From positions 1 through 64,000 of the forward strand of contig NZ_WWER01000006.1 in assembly GCF_009857885.1 (NCBI RefSeq): 64,000 bases of DNA. The letters are read 5' to 3'. Position 1 is the first letter of the stretch, and each line of letters starts with the position of its first letter. This stretch comes from Pusillimonas sp. TS35. Its GTDB lineage: Bacteria; Pseudomonadota; Gammaproteobacteria; Burkholderiales; Burkholderiaceae_B. Under the pieces are notes generated by a model. It was not told the origin of the DNA. It saw nothing but the letters and a program-made list of their open reading frames with translations, and made no database searches. Position numbers and translations under genes: made by a program. This document shows, piece by piece, positions 15,235 to 24,293 of the stretch.

Positions 15235-17325
15235 ATGACCACGGCAGCCAAAAAGACTGTTGTCTCATATCAAGTACACGGGCGTGTCGCGCGTATTGCG
15301 GTCGATAACCCTCCCGTCAACGCCTTGTCCCAGGGGGTGCGTGCAGGGATTCAACACGCAGTTGAAAAAGCTCAGGAAGACATCTCGGTAGCGGCCATCG
15401 TACTGATCTGCGAAGGGCGGACTTTCTTTGCGGGCGCGGATATTCGGGAGTTTGCCAAACCACCGCAGGACCCAAGGTTGGTCGATGTCATTCTTTGTAT
15501 AGAGCAATGCATAAAACCAGTGGTCGCGGCTATTCATGGAACCGCGCTGGGTGGCGGGTTGGAGATCGCACTGGGCTGCCATTTTCGGATTGCCGATGCG
15601 ACGGCGCGGCTGGGGCTGCCCGAGGTTAAGCTGGGCCTGCTTCCAGGTGCAGGAGGTACACAGCGATTGCCGCGTCTTGTGGGCTTAAAGGCAGCGTTGG
15701 AAATGGTGGTGGAAGGAAACGCGATTACGGCCCCCAAAGCGCTGGAAACGGGGCTTGTTGATGAGCTGACCGACGGAGATTTGTTTGCCGCGGCCGCAGC
15801 GTTTGCGGAGCGGGTGGTTGATCAGGAACGCCCGTTGCGCCGCACCAGCCAGCTTCCAGCACCACCTCTGGATCGCAAGCTTCTTGCCGAAACTGAACAG
15901 CGCATACACGCGCGAAAGCGCGGATATGAGGCGCCGCTGCGGTGCATTGATGCAGTACGCGCAGCGCTTGAACAACCGTTTTCCGAAGGTATGGCGACCG
16001 AACGCGGACTGTTTGCTGCCCTGAAAGCATCTCCGCAGTCGCACGCTCTGCGGCATGCCTTTTTTGCTGAGCGCGAGGCAGGAAAGCTGGGCTTCTCCGC
16101 GACACCGCGCCGTATTGAGTGCGCTGCTGTAATTGGAGCGGGCACCATGGGAGGTGGTATCGCAATGTGCTTCGCCAACGCCGGCATTGCTGTGCAGTTG
16201 CTGGAGAAGGATGAGGAGCGGCTGCAACAAGGGCTCGCCAAGGTTCAGGCCAATTACGACGGCTCTGTGCGTCGCGGCAAGCTGACCAACGAAGCTATGG
16301 CTAACCGCATGGCTCTGATTCAAGGCACAACGAAGTTTGAGGATCTTGGTAAAGCGGACATCGTCATTGAGGCGGTTTTCGAGAATATGGTGGTGAAGCA
16401 GGCTGTGTTCAAGGAGTTGGACCGCGTGTGCAAGCGAGGTGCGATTCTGGCCACGAACACATCCTATCTGGACATTGACGCGATAGCGTCGGCGACGCAG
16501 CGTCCGCAGGATGTTGTGGGTATGCACTTTTTCAGCCCTGCCAATGTAATGCGCTTGCTGGAGAATGTGCGTGGACCGCGAACCTCGGACGAGGTGTGTG
16601 CCAGCGTCATGGAGCTGGGGAGACGCTTGGAAAAAGTAGCGGTGCTGGTTGGATCATGTGATGGATTTGTGGGCAATCGCATGTTGAGTAAACGCACGCG
16701 GGAGAGCTATTTCCTGCTTCAGGAGGGTGCGACACCATATCAGATCGACCGCGTGCTACAGGAGTTCGGTTTGCCAATGGGGCCGTTTGCCATGGCAGAT
16801 TTGGCGGGTTTGGATGTGGGGTGGCGTAATCGGCAGGGACGTTTGGAAACTCTAACGCCCCGCGAACAGAGCTGCGACATTCTGGACCGGATGGTCGCGG
16901 CGAATAGGTTGGGCCAGAAGACCGGCGGTGGATTCTATGACTACGATGCCAATCGCAAGGCCACGGCTTCGGCTGCGGCTGCGTCTGTGGTGGCGGACCA
17001 CTGCGCGCAGTCCGGTATCACTCCGCGTGATATATCCGACCAGGAAATTCTCGAACGTTGCCTTTACCCCATGATTAATGAAGCGGCCTACATACTCGAA
17101 GAAGGTGTTGCCGCCCGTGCATCGGATATCGATACGGTGTGGCTGAACGGTTACGGCTTTCCCGCGTATCGCGGCGGTCCTTTGTTCTATGCCGATCGGA
17201 TAGGCCTGGACACAGTACTCAAGGGCTTGCGCAAGTATCAGGCCGAGCACGGAGCGATCTATTGGAGGCCTGCCGACCTGCTGATCGAATTGGCGGAAAG
17301 CGGTCGGGGCTTTTACACCGAATAG
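15235..17325 (+). CDS. bifunctional enoyl-CoA hydratase / 3-hydroxyacyl-CoA dehydrogenase (FadB/FadJ-like)
   Basis: A 696-residue fusion in the order crotonase domain (about 1-185), linker, NAD-binding domain and two 3-hydroxyacyl-CoA dehydrogenase C-terminal domains. The crotonase part has FFAGADI (64-70), oxyanion-hole GTALGGG (102-108) and Glu130 in LPEVKLGLLPGAGGTQRL. The dehydrogenase part begins with VIGAGTMGGGIA (299-310) and has catalytic His431 in GMHFFSPANVM; NGYGFPAYRGGPLFYAD near the end is typical. AGGAGA precedes the ATG. It supplies hydration and NAD-dependent oxidation steps of a beta-oxidation-like pathway in the operon with the MaoC and aldolase-like proteins. Length is near that of the peroxisomal-type family. 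Confidence 0.9.
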   Translation: MTTAAKKTVVSYQVHGRVARIAVDNPPVNALSQGVRAGIQHAVEKAQEDISVAAIVLICEGRTFFAGADIREFAKPPQDPRLVDVILCIEQCIKPVVAAIHGTALGGGLEIALGCHFRIADATARLGLPEVKLGLLPGAGGTQRLPRLVGLKAALEMVVEGNAITAPKALETGLVDELTDGDLFAAAAAFAERVVDQERPLRRTSQLPAPPLDRKLLAETEQRIHARKRGYEAPLRCIDAVRAALEQPFSEGMATERGLFAALKASPQSHALRHAFFAEREAGKLGFSATPRRIECAAVIGAGTMGGGIAMCFANAGIAVQLLEKDEERLQQGLAKVQANYDGSVRRGKLTNEAMANRMALIQGTTKFEDLGKADIVIEAVFENMVVKQAVFKELDRVCKRGAILATNTSYLDIDAIASATQRPQDVVGMHFFSPANVMRLLENVRGPRTSDEVCASVMELGRRLEKVAVLVGSCDGFVGNRMLSKRTRESYFLLQEGATPYQIDRVLQEFGLPMGPFAMADLAGLDVGWRNRQGRLETLTPREQSCDILDRMVAANRLGQKTGGGFYDYDANRKATASAAAASVVADHCAQSGITPRDISDQEILERCLYPMINEAAYILEEGVAARASDIDTVWLNGYGFPAYRGGPLFYADRIGLDTVLKGLRKYQAEHGAIYWRPADLLIELAESGRGFYTE

Positions 17326-17416
17326 TTGAACCCTGCGAGCGTGCCGGGCTGTATACACCTGCCCGGCCGGCGCAGGGTCGCCAACGCGTAGCAATGTAAA
17401 ACATGAAAGGGCAGAC

Positions 17417-18658
17417 ATGATAATGAGTTGCGAAGGTACGGTGGCGTTGGCTGGCGTGCGGGTATTGGATTTGTCTCGTGTTCTGGCAGGTCCATGGTGC
17501 ACGCAAAACCTTGCAGACTTGGGTGCCGAGGTCATCAAAGTAGAACGGCCTGGAACGGGTGACGACACACGCGCTTGGGGGCCGCCGTGGCAACCCGCCT
17601 ATGCGCACACTGAGCAGCGCGATGCGGCGTACTTCTCCATCGCTAACCGGGGCAAGAAGTCACTCGCACTGGATATCGCATCGGCGCAAGGGCAGGCAGT
17701 GGTGCGTGATCTGGCCAAGCAGTCGCAGATACTGGTCGAAAATTTTAAAGTAGGAGACTTGGCGCGCTACGGTCTCGACTACGCATCGCTCAAGGCGATC
17801 AACCCGGCGCTGGTGTATTGCTCCATAACGGGCTATGGGCAAAGTGGACCTCATGCCGCGAAGCCTGGTTACGATTTCATCTTTCAGGGCATCGGTGGGA
17901 TTATGAGCGTGACCGGCCATTGTGATGGTGAGCCTGGCAGCGGCCCCATGCGCTCGGGGCTCTCCATTGTCGATGTCATGACAGGCATGTATGCGACGGT
18001 TGCCGTGCTGGGCGCTTTGCGTCACGCGGAGCGTACCGGTATGGGCCAGCACGTGGATATTTCGTTGCTCGACTGCGTCGTTGCTGCGGGTGCCAATCAC
18101 GTGACCAATCTCGTGATTACGGGGGAAGTGCCATACCGGCACGGCAATGCGCATCCGGTCATGGTGCCGTATAACGTGTTTGCAACCGCCGATTCACACA
18201 TCGTGGTGGCGGCTGGCAACGACCGCCAGTGGCGGACGTATTGCAAAGCAATCGACCGTCCTGAACTTGGGAACCACCCGCGTTTTCGAACCGGCTCGGG
18301 GCGGCTGGAACATCGTGGTGAATTGGTGCCTATCCTGGATATGCAGATGCGCACACGCACCACTGCGGATTGGATTGAGCGCCTTGAGCAGGCTGGTATC
18401 CCATGCGGGCCCATCAACGACTATAGAGACGTGCTGAACCACCCGCAGGTGAAGCATCGTGAATTGCAATGGGCCATCGCACGAGAGGATGGCACTGCGT
18501 GTCCTACGGTGCGCAGCCCGCTAAGGATGTCCGAAACTCCAGTCTCATACACTCACGCTCCGCCCCGGTTGGGTGAGCACAACCAGGAAATCCTGCAGGG
18601 TATTCTGGGGTGGCCGGAAGCCGAGGCAAATGCCCTGACAGACAATCTGATTCTTTGA
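17417..18658 (+). CDS. CaiB/BaiF family III CoA-transferase
   Basis: A 413-residue family III CoA-transferase, which moves CoA between two carboxylic acids through an aspartyl-CoA intermediate. N-terminal GVRVLDLSRVLAGPWCTQNLADLGAEVIKVE and catalytic Asp186 in GLSIVDVMTG are intact. The protein resembles the one encoded at 20684-21913 more than the other CoA-transferases of this window, including the shared CTQNLADLGA and GDDTR(A/G)WGPP segments. Start 17417 or, six bases later, 17423. It is the probable activating enzyme for the acid imported through the Bug protein that follows 24 bases downstream. Confidence 0.88.
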   Translation: MIMSCEGTVALAGVRVLDLSRVLAGPWCTQNLADLGAEVIKVERPGTGDDTRAWGPPWQPAYAHTEQRDAAYFSIANRGKKSLALDIASAQGQAVVRDLAKQSQILVENFKVGDLARYGLDYASLKAINPALVYCSITGYGQSGPHAAKPGYDFIFQGIGGIMSVTGHCDGEPGSGPMRSGLSIVDVMTGMYATVAVLGALRHAERTGMGQHVDISLLDCVVAAGANHVTNLVITGEVPYRHGNAHPVMVPYNVFATADSHIVVAAGNDRQWRTYCKAIDRPELGNHPRFRTGSGRLEHRGELVPILDMQMRTRTTADWIERLEQAGIPCGPINDYRDVLNHPQVKHRELQWAIAREDGTACPTVRSPLRMSETPVSYTHAPPRLGEHNQEILQGILGWPEAEANALTDNLIL

Positions 18659-18682
18659 ACGATAACTCAAGAGGAGACTTTC

Positions 18683-19684
18683 ATGTTCGATAAAAACCTA
18701 TTTCGACATAGCTTGGTAAGCCTTTCTGTGTCATTTACCTTAGGTGCGTCGCTGGTCGGGACATCCACAAATGCGATGGCCAGTGATTGGCCCAGCGGGC
18801 AGCCTATCACCATCATTGTTCCATTTTCTCCAGGCGGGTTTACTGACCTGATCGCTCGCCGATTCGCCAATGACCTGGGGACGGTACTGAATACGACAGT
18901 TGTGGTGCAGAACAAGCCCGGCGCGAGCGGCCAGATCGGCACAGCTTTCGTGTCACGCGAGAAGGCAGATGGCTATACCCTGCTGGTCACCGCAACGCAG
19001 CATGTGATTTATCCTGGCTTGAAATCCGATTTGCCATACGACCCCAAGAAGGATTTCACTAACATCTCCATCCTGGCCTATGCACCGAATGTGCTGCTTG
19101 TGCCCGCCAAATCGCCGATTACCAATGCCAAGGAGTACACCGCATATGCGAACAAGCGGGAGGGAGGACTGTCGTTCGGATCCAGCAGTGTGGGCGGATC
19201 GGCGCATATGTCCGGGGAGCTTTACAAAATGGTGTCAGGGGCTAAGCTGCAGCACGTTCCATATAAAGGCGCAGCCAATGCCATGACGGATCTGGTGGGG
19301 GCGCAGATTCCGTCGGCTTTTCTGGATGCCACGTCTGCGGCGGCGTTCATTCGCTCGGGTGAGGTCAAGGCGCTCGCCGTGACTTCGAAGGAACGTTTGC
19401 CTAGCCTGCCAGATGTACCAACCGTGGCCGAGTCTGGCTATCCCAGTTATGAGTCGCAGGCTTGGATCGGCTTGTTCGCTCCGGCCGGTTTGTCGAAGGA
19501 CATTTCGGCGAAGCTAAGTCAGATCGCCATTGGAAGCAGCAATACGGGCGCTAACATCAAATGGCTGACCGATAACAACGCAACACCTTCCAAGCTGACG
19601 CCCGATCAGGTCGGAAAGTTCATTACCGCTGAGCTGGACAAGTGGAAAGAGGTTATTACTAGAGCTCATGTCACTATCCAATAA
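18683..19684 (+). CDS. Bug-family tripartite tricarboxylate transporter substrate-binding protein
   Basis: A 333-residue periplasmic receptor: signal peptide about 1-33 (ending NAMA), then SDWPSGQPITIIVPFSPGGFTD, NKPGASGQIGTAFVSREKADGYTLL, HVPYKGAANAM and DVPTVAESGYP, all usual Bug segments. AGAGGAGAC precedes the ATG. As last gene of the MaoC-aldolase-CoA-transferase operon it presumably binds the operon's substrate or a close relative. A clear intrinsic terminator follows at 19703-19734, so the operon ends here. Confidence 0.9.
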   Translation: MFDKNLFRHSLVSLSVSFTLGASLVGTSTNAMASDWPSGQPITIIVPFSPGGFTDLIARRFANDLGTVLNTTVVVQNKPGASGQIGTAFVSREKADGYTLLVTATQHVIYPGLKSDLPYDPKKDFTNISILAYAPNVLLVPAKSPITNAKEYTAYANKREGGLSFGSSSVGGSAHMSGELYKMVSGAKLQHVPYKGAANAMTDLVGAQIPSAFLDATSAAAFIRSGEVKALAVTSKERLPSLPDVPTVAESGYPSYESQAWIGLFAPAGLSKDISAKLSQIAIGSSNTGANIKWLTDNNATPSKLTPDQVGKFITAELDKWKEVITRAHVTIQ

Positions 19685-19702
19685 CTTCGCATTTTTAAGG
19701 GT

Positions 19703-19734
19703 GGGCGTCGCACTGCTTGGTGCGGCGCCCTTTT
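19703..19734 (+). terminator. intrinsic terminator after the MaoC/aldolase operon
   Basis: GGGCGTCGCAC (19703-19713), loop TGCTTG, and GTGCGGCGCCC (19720-19730) form an 11-base-pair stem with one G-T pair, followed by TTTT. It lies 18 bases after the Bug stop codon and before the LysR gene at 19790. Confidence 0.8.
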
Positions 19735-19789
19735 GTTCTGGTATGGCAGGCAGCATGCCGCTTGTGCCTTGACCGAAGGAGACAATACG

Positions 19790-20665
19790 ATGGACACGGC
19801 GTACTTGCAGGATGTCATTGACGTGCTAGAGGAAGGCTCAATTGCGCACGTTGCTCGAAAGAGCGGCTTGACTCCAGCTGCGGTGAACCTACGTATCAAG
19901 AAAATAGAAAGAGACCTTGGCGTGCGGTTGGTATGCCGCGCAGGTCGAACCGTTCAGGCAACGGCAGAAGGGATACAGGTGTTGGCGCAGGCAAAGCGCG
20001 TGATGGAAGAAGTTCGAAATCTGCGCGCTACTTCACACGGACCTGTGATATTCGGTCATTTGGCATTAGGCGCTTTTGACTCGGCGATGAACACACTGAT
20101 ACCGTCGTTGATGACGCGTTTGATCGCCCGGCATCCAAACCTGGAGATAAGCTTATCGAAAGGATACTCGTCGCAACTGTACAACCAGGTATGTGATGGA
20201 GAGATAGATGCTGCGCTAATTCTGCAGCCACTTTTTCAAATGCCAAAGAATTTGGAATGGCGACGTGTGCGTGATGAAGCACTGGTGGTACTTGCTCCCA
20301 TCGCGTTGGGCGAGCACGATCCGAATCAGGTCTTGCGGGCAAATCCTCTTATCTGCTATGACCGTACACTCTGGGGCGGCCAACTGGCGGATACCTATCT
20401 GCGCCACCACAGCATTCGTCCTAAGATTCGCATTGAGACGGCGTCGGTTGAATTGATTGCGCGTCTGGTTGCGGAGGGGCTTGGTGTAACCCTGGTGCCT
20501 GACATTTTTGGTAAGTTGCCGGTTGACCTTCCAATCAAAAAGTTGCCTCTTCCGGGTAACGACTATTTCCGCAGCGTCGGGTTATTATGGAATCGCCAAT
20601 CGATCCGCGCACCGCTGGTGCGTGAGTTGCATGGGCTGCTTGCGGAAGCGAGCAAGCCTTCATGA
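19790..20665 (+). CDS. LysR-family transcriptional regulator
   Basis: A 291-residue LysR-type regulator. The N-terminal winged helix (LQDVIDVLEEGSIAHVARKSGLTPAAVNLRIKKIERDLGVRLV) is somewhat divergent: Ala and Asn stand where S and Q are usual in the recognition helix. The effector-binding domain follows to the end (LVAEGLGVTLVPDIFGKLP). ATG at 19790 follows GAAGGAGA. It lies between two operons of similar content, one ending just upstream and the other (20684-23791, minus) converging 18 bases downstream, and could control either. The target is not clear from sequence. Confidence 0.85.
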   Translation: MDTAYLQDVIDVLEEGSIAHVARKSGLTPAAVNLRIKKIERDLGVRLVCRAGRTVQATAEGIQVLAQAKRVMEEVRNLRATSHGPVIFGHLALGAFDSAMNTLIPSLMTRLIARHPNLEISLSKGYSSQLYNQVCDGEIDAALILQPLFQMPKNLEWRRVRDEALVVLAPIALGEHDPNQVLRANPLICYDRTLWGGQLADTYLRHHSIRPKIRIETASVELIARLVAEGLGVTLVPDIFGKLPVDLPIKKLPLPGNDYFRSVGLLWNRQSIRAPLVRELHGLLAEASKPS

Positions 20666-20683
20666 GTTCGTTTCTGCTCGCTA

Positions 20684-21913
20684 TTAGTTCATGCCGTCGG
20701 TTGCTGCCTTTAGTTCAACGTCGCCATATCCTGCGATCTCTCGAAGAACGGTGTGGGTATCGGCGCCTAGTTGAGGCGGAACTAGGCGATAGGTTACTGG
20801 GCTGTCTGAGAAGCGCATTGGGTTGCGTATCTGTGGCACGCTACCAGCCACAGCATGCTCCATGTCGAATGCCAGCGTGCGCGCAAGTACGTGAGGGTCC
20901 TTGTGAACCTGTCCAATGTCATTGATCACGCCTACAGGAACCCCGGCTTGTTCGAGCAGTGCTATCCAAGTCACGCGGTTGCGAGTAAGAAAGAGGCGCT
21001 GCAGCTCAGGAATCAGAGTGTGTTTGTTCAGCACACGGCCGGTATTGGTTTTATAGCGTGGGTCACCAGCCAGCTCTGCGCAGTTGGCGGCTATACAAAG
21101 ATGATGAAACTGGCTGTCGTTTCCTACCCCTAGTACGATATGCCCGTCGGCCACCTCGAAAACCTGGTACGGGACAAGATTCACATGAGCGTTGCCTTCG
21201 CGCCGGGGCACTTGGCCAGACAGAAAATAATTGAAATTCTGGACGCCAAGTGCTGCGACTTGACAGTCCAGCATAGAGATATCGATGTGCTGACCTTGGC
21301 CGCTACGGGTACGCTCATAGACCGCGGCAAGTATGGCACTGGTGGCGTACATGCCAGCCATCAGGTCGGCGGCGGCGTTACCGGCTTTCTGAGGCCCGCC
21401 GCCAGGCAGCTCGTCGCGTTCGCCGGTAATGCTCATCAAGCCGCCAAGCGCTTGGATAACAAAGTCGTAGCCCGGCTTTTCAGCATACGGTCCATCTTGA
21501 CCGAAGCCTGTGATCGAGCAGTATATGAGGCGGGGATTATTGGCTTTCAGGCTGTTGTAGTCCAGCCCGTATTTTTTAAGTCCGCCAACTTTGAAATTTT
21601 CGACAAATATATCGCAATTGAGGGCCAGCTTGCGTACGGCATGTGCACCTGCTTCGCTGGCGATATCCAGCACCACTGAATGCTTGTTACGATTTGCGGC
21701 CAAATAGTAAGCGGATTCGCCGGTTGGATTACCCATTTTGTCCTTCAGGTTTGGCGGACCCCAGCCGCGGGTATCATCACCAACGCCAGGGCGCTCAATC
21801 TTGTATACGTCGGCGCCAAGGTCCGCGAGGTTCTGCGTGCACCATGGGCCGGCCATGATGCGCGTCATATCGAGCACACGGATGCCCGACAAAGGCGGTT
21901 TTCGGTTGATCAT
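20684..21913 (-). CDS. CaiB/BaiF family III CoA-transferase
   Basis: A 409-residue family III CoA-transferase with GIRVLDMTRIMAGPWCTQNLADLGADVYKIE at the N-terminus and catalytic Asp183 in NAAADLMAGMYA. It is the close counterpart of the enzyme at 17417-18658. On minus it is the last gene of an operon with two MaoC-like genes and a Bug gene, which mirrors the composition of the plus-strand operon but without the DUF35, aldolase-like and FadJ-like genes. Stop codon lies 18 bases from the convergent LysR gene. Confidence 0.88.
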   Translation of the reverse strand: MINRKPPLSGIRVLDMTRIMAGPWCTQNLADLGADVYKIERPGVGDDTRGWGPPNLKDKMGNPTGESAYYLAANRNKHSVVLDIASEAGAHAVRKLALNCDIFVENFKVGGLKKYGLDYNSLKANNPRLIYCSITGFGQDGPYAEKPGYDFVIQALGGLMSITGERDELPGGGPQKAGNAAADLMAGMYATSAILAAVYERTRSGQGQHIDISMLDCQVAALGVQNFNYFLSGQVPRREGNAHVNLVPYQVFEVADGHIVLGVGNDSQFHHLCIAANCAELAGDPRYKTNTGRVLNKHTLIPELQRLFLTRNRVTWIALLEQAGVPVGVINDIGQVHKDPHVLARTLAFDMEHAVAGSVPQIRNPMRFSDSPVTYRLVPPQLGADTHTVLREIAGYGDVELKAATDGMN

Positions 21914-21938
21914 GATGTTTTGAACCGTTTATGCGTAC

Positions 21939-22916
21939 TTAGCGGGTTTCCCGGGCGGGAATCTGGGCGGTTTGGATAACTTGCGCCCATTTTTTCTTCT
22001 CCTTGAGAATGTAGTCGCGGAAGCCGTCAGCACTGTCCGCCTTGGGCTCCATCCCTTGTTGACGCAGCCAGTTAGTGAAATCGGTGTTGTTCAGCATGTC
22101 GCCGATGGCGGTATTAAGCTCGGAGACGATATGTTTTGGGGTCCCGACTGGTGCGATCAGGCCGTACCAGCCTGCAGCCTCATAGCCGGGGTAGCCGGAT
22201 TCCGCTACGGTGGGCAGATTTGGAAGAGACGGTACGCGTTCCGCTGTTTCAACTGCGATGGGCGTTAGCTTTCCGGCTTGAATCAGTGGGATGAGTGTCA
22301 TCGCGTTGTCGCTGATTGCTGAGACGCGCCCCGACTGTACGTCGATCAGCGCGGCGGAGCTGCCTTTGTAGGGGACATGCAGCATATTCACCCCTGCGGT
22401 AGCTTTAAGCATCTCCATTGAAAGGTGCTGTGTGGAACCGTTACCCGCTGAGCCGAACGTCAGTGCGTCAGGCGATTTCTTGGCCAGCGTCAATAATTCG
22501 CTCAGGTTCTTGACACCAAGCTCAGGGGTTGTCGCGATGACCAAGGGTGAAATGGCGACGATGGCTATGGGATCGAAATCTTTAAGTGGATCGTACGGGA
22601 GGGATTTATACAAGGATGGGTTGATGGACATCGCACCGGAGAACGTCATGCCTAGGGTGTAGCCGTCTGGCGGTGCGTTGGCAATGGCGGTCATGCCGAT
22701 AATGGCTGCTGCGCCCGGCTTGTTTTCGATCACCACGGGCTGACCGAATTTGTCACCGAGGCGTTGGCCTATCGCCCGCGCCAGGGTATCCGCCGCCCCT
22801 CCGGGTGCAGCTGGCACTAGCAAGCGTAAGGGTTTATCAGGGTAAGTGGGGGGAGCAGCAAAGGCCGAACTTAGCACCATGGCAGAGCATGCCATGCTGT
22901 AGAGGATGCGTTTCAT
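21939..22916 (-). CDS. Bug-family tripartite tricarboxylate transporter substrate-binding protein
   Basis: A 325-residue periplasmic receptor with signal peptide 1-20 (MKRILYSMACSAMVLSSAFA), then PTYPDKPLRLLVPAAPGGAAD, NKPGAAAIIGMTAIANAPPDGYTL, HVPYKGSSAALIDVQSG and LPTVAESGYP. AGGAGAC precedes the ATG. It sits between the MaoC pair and the CoA-transferase gene on minus with 25- and 34-base gaps, so uptake, activation and hydration of one acid are probably encoded together. Confidence 0.9.
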   Translation of the reverse strand: MKRILYSMACSAMVLSSAFAAPPTYPDKPLRLLVPAAPGGAADTLARAIGQRLGDKFGQPVVIENKPGAAAIIGMTAIANAPPDGYTLGMTFSGAMSINPSLYKSLPYDPLKDFDPIAIVAISPLVIATTPELGVKNLSELLTLAKKSPDALTFGSAGNGSTQHLSMEMLKATAGVNMLHVPYKGSSAALIDVQSGRVSAISDNAMTLIPLIQAGKLTPIAVETAERVPSLPNLPTVAESGYPGYEAAGWYGLIAPVGTPKHIVSELNTAIGDMLNNTDFTNWLRQQGMEPKADSADGFRDYILKEKKKWAQVIQTAQIPARETR

Positions 22917-22950
22917 TTTTGTCTCCTGATAAGTAGTAGCAGCGCTTGGA

Positions 22951-23343
22951 TCATGTGCGGCTCTGGGTTACGGTGCCCGTCTGCACTACTTTCCCGTCGG
23001 GCAGGGTGCAGACATAAGAAAGCTGAAGCCGATCGGGTGCGCACTGCTGAACCTCGAATTGCACGGTGATGGAATCGTCCGGTCGCGTATAGGCAACAAA
23101 CTTTGTTTCGATTTCTCCGCCATGCAGCCACGCGTCGCCAAGGATGTCGTGGCAGATGTCCATCACGGGCGCCATAATGAGCGCGCCTTGGACGATGACG
23201 CCGCCGAAGCCGTTCTGCCGGGCAAATTCAGGGTCGGTATGCGTCTTACCGGTAGTACCATGTAATGCACCGAAGTGGTTTATGTCCTGCTGTTGCGCAG
23301 CGCGAAGGGAGGCTTGAAAACGATGATTTTTCTTCAATGACAT
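22951..23343 (-). CDS. MaoC-like hydratase subunit
   Basis: A 130-residue MaoC-like hot-dog protein with NHFGALHGTTGKTHTDPEFARQNGFGGVIVQGALIMAPV, closely parallel to the protein at 13204 (same length, same THTDPE motif and GG-x-x-VQG-x-L-x-MAP segment). His in the HTDPE motif is the likely catalytic residue. It follows the other MaoC-like gene by 10 bases on minus, so the two probably form a heterodimeric hydratase or dehydratase. Substrate unknown. Confidence 0.78.
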   Translation of the reverse strand: MSLKKNHRFQASLRAAQQQDINHFGALHGTTGKTHTDPEFARQNGFGGVIVQGALIMAPVMDICHDILGDAWLHGGEIETKFVAYTRPDDSITVQFEVQQCAPDRLQLSYVCTLPDGKVVQTGTVTQSRT

Positions 23344-23353
23344 GGTGCCTGCC

Positions 23354-23791
23354 TCACTGCGGCCATACGAGCGTGCGCTCTACAGTCATCGCTTTGCAGT
23401 CGTTTTCTAGTTTGCGGATATCAATTTCTAATACGACGAAATATTTATCGTTTTTGACAAACTTGTTTTTCACCTTAATGTGCGCTTCGAGCATCTCGCC
23501 GGGGTACACCGGTGCGCTAAGGCTTATTTTCTCGCGTGCATGCAGTACACCCGTCGGCCACGCGAATGCCGCGTGCTGAGGTTGAAAACTGCCCACAAGA
23601 GTTGGATGCACTGACCTGACAGTGTTGCGCGGCTCTTGCGTTACGGCCAAGGCGTGCCCATTGATCAGCACAGGCCCGTGATCGAAAGTGGCAATGAAAT
23701 CGTCGCTCTCAGCCGCGCCGATGCGATATTGAAACGGAGTAAATTGTTGATCCAGATGGAAGTCGGCGAAGACCCATTCTTTTTTGTTCAT
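23354..23791 (-). CDS. MaoC/FAS1-type hot-dog protein (partner subunit)
   Basis: A 145-residue hot-dog protein. WPTGVLHAREKISLSAPVYPGEMLEAHIKVKNKFVKNDKYFVVLEIDI parallels the first MaoC-like protein of the 12785 operon (GVLHARETLHMHAPAYVSDRLSVKLSV...), indicating the two operons carry homologous MaoC pairs. The ATG at 23791 is chosen because AGAGG lies nine bases before it; ATG codons at 23797 and 23824 are alternatives. It is the first gene of the minus-strand operon MaoC-MaoC-Bug-CoA-transferase. Confidence 0.72.
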   Translation of the reverse strand: MNKKEWVFADFHLDQQFTPFQYRIGAAESDDFIATFDHGPVLINGHALAVTQEPRNTVRSVHPTLVGSFQPQHAAFAWPTGVLHAREKISLSAPVYPGEMLEAHIKVKNKFVKNDKYFVVLEIDIRKLENDCKAMTVERTLVWPQ

Positions 23792-23824
23792 GCCCATGTG
23801 CCTCTGGCGTTGCAATGCGGACAC

Positions 23825-24293
23825 TTTACGGGTTTGGGAAGAGGCCAGGGGAAAGCCAAACTACTTTTAGCGTTTAGATTTTCTGCATGAGTGTTCTGGA
23901 CGGCTCAGCTCATTTCATGCACGTTGTGTGACCGTGCAAAAAAAATCGCCACTAAAACTGACGCGGTCAGTAGTGACGTAGACCTGATGCCGGTAAGTGC
24001 GTATATCGGCGAACGTGACCGATGATCTCGGCTGAACCTGGCCGCTGCACAGGAGGTAGTGTTGTGCTGGTCAACTCTAAAGCGATCAGTCACAACGGAT
24101 CGGTTTGGTTCTTTCTTTAGTGGCTGTTTGCTTTACTCGGCGCAGAAAAACACCGCTTTAGCGTTAAGCGATAGTGGTGCTGCATTCGACGATTCAGAAC
24201 GGCGCCCTCGACGGTGGCGCCCCCAATCCGAACATGCCAGTGCTCGAGCAGCAGCTGGTTTGCGATGATCGTCCACGGCGATGCTTGCTTCTC
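23825..24293. other. intergenic region without a recognised gene
   Basis: About 470 bases between the Liv operon and the MaoC operon, both on minus. No convincing coding sequence was seen; short open frames have no family resemblance. A GGCGCC...GGCGCC hairpin-forming pair lies at 24201-24221 without a T-run. The region probably holds the promoter of the MaoC operon and the end of the Liv transcript. Confidence 0.5.

Noticed and set aside
24201-24221. GGCGCC...GGCGCC hairpin as terminator of the Liv operon
   Set aside because: Only six pairs and no T-run on either strand; could be chance in GC-rich DNA.
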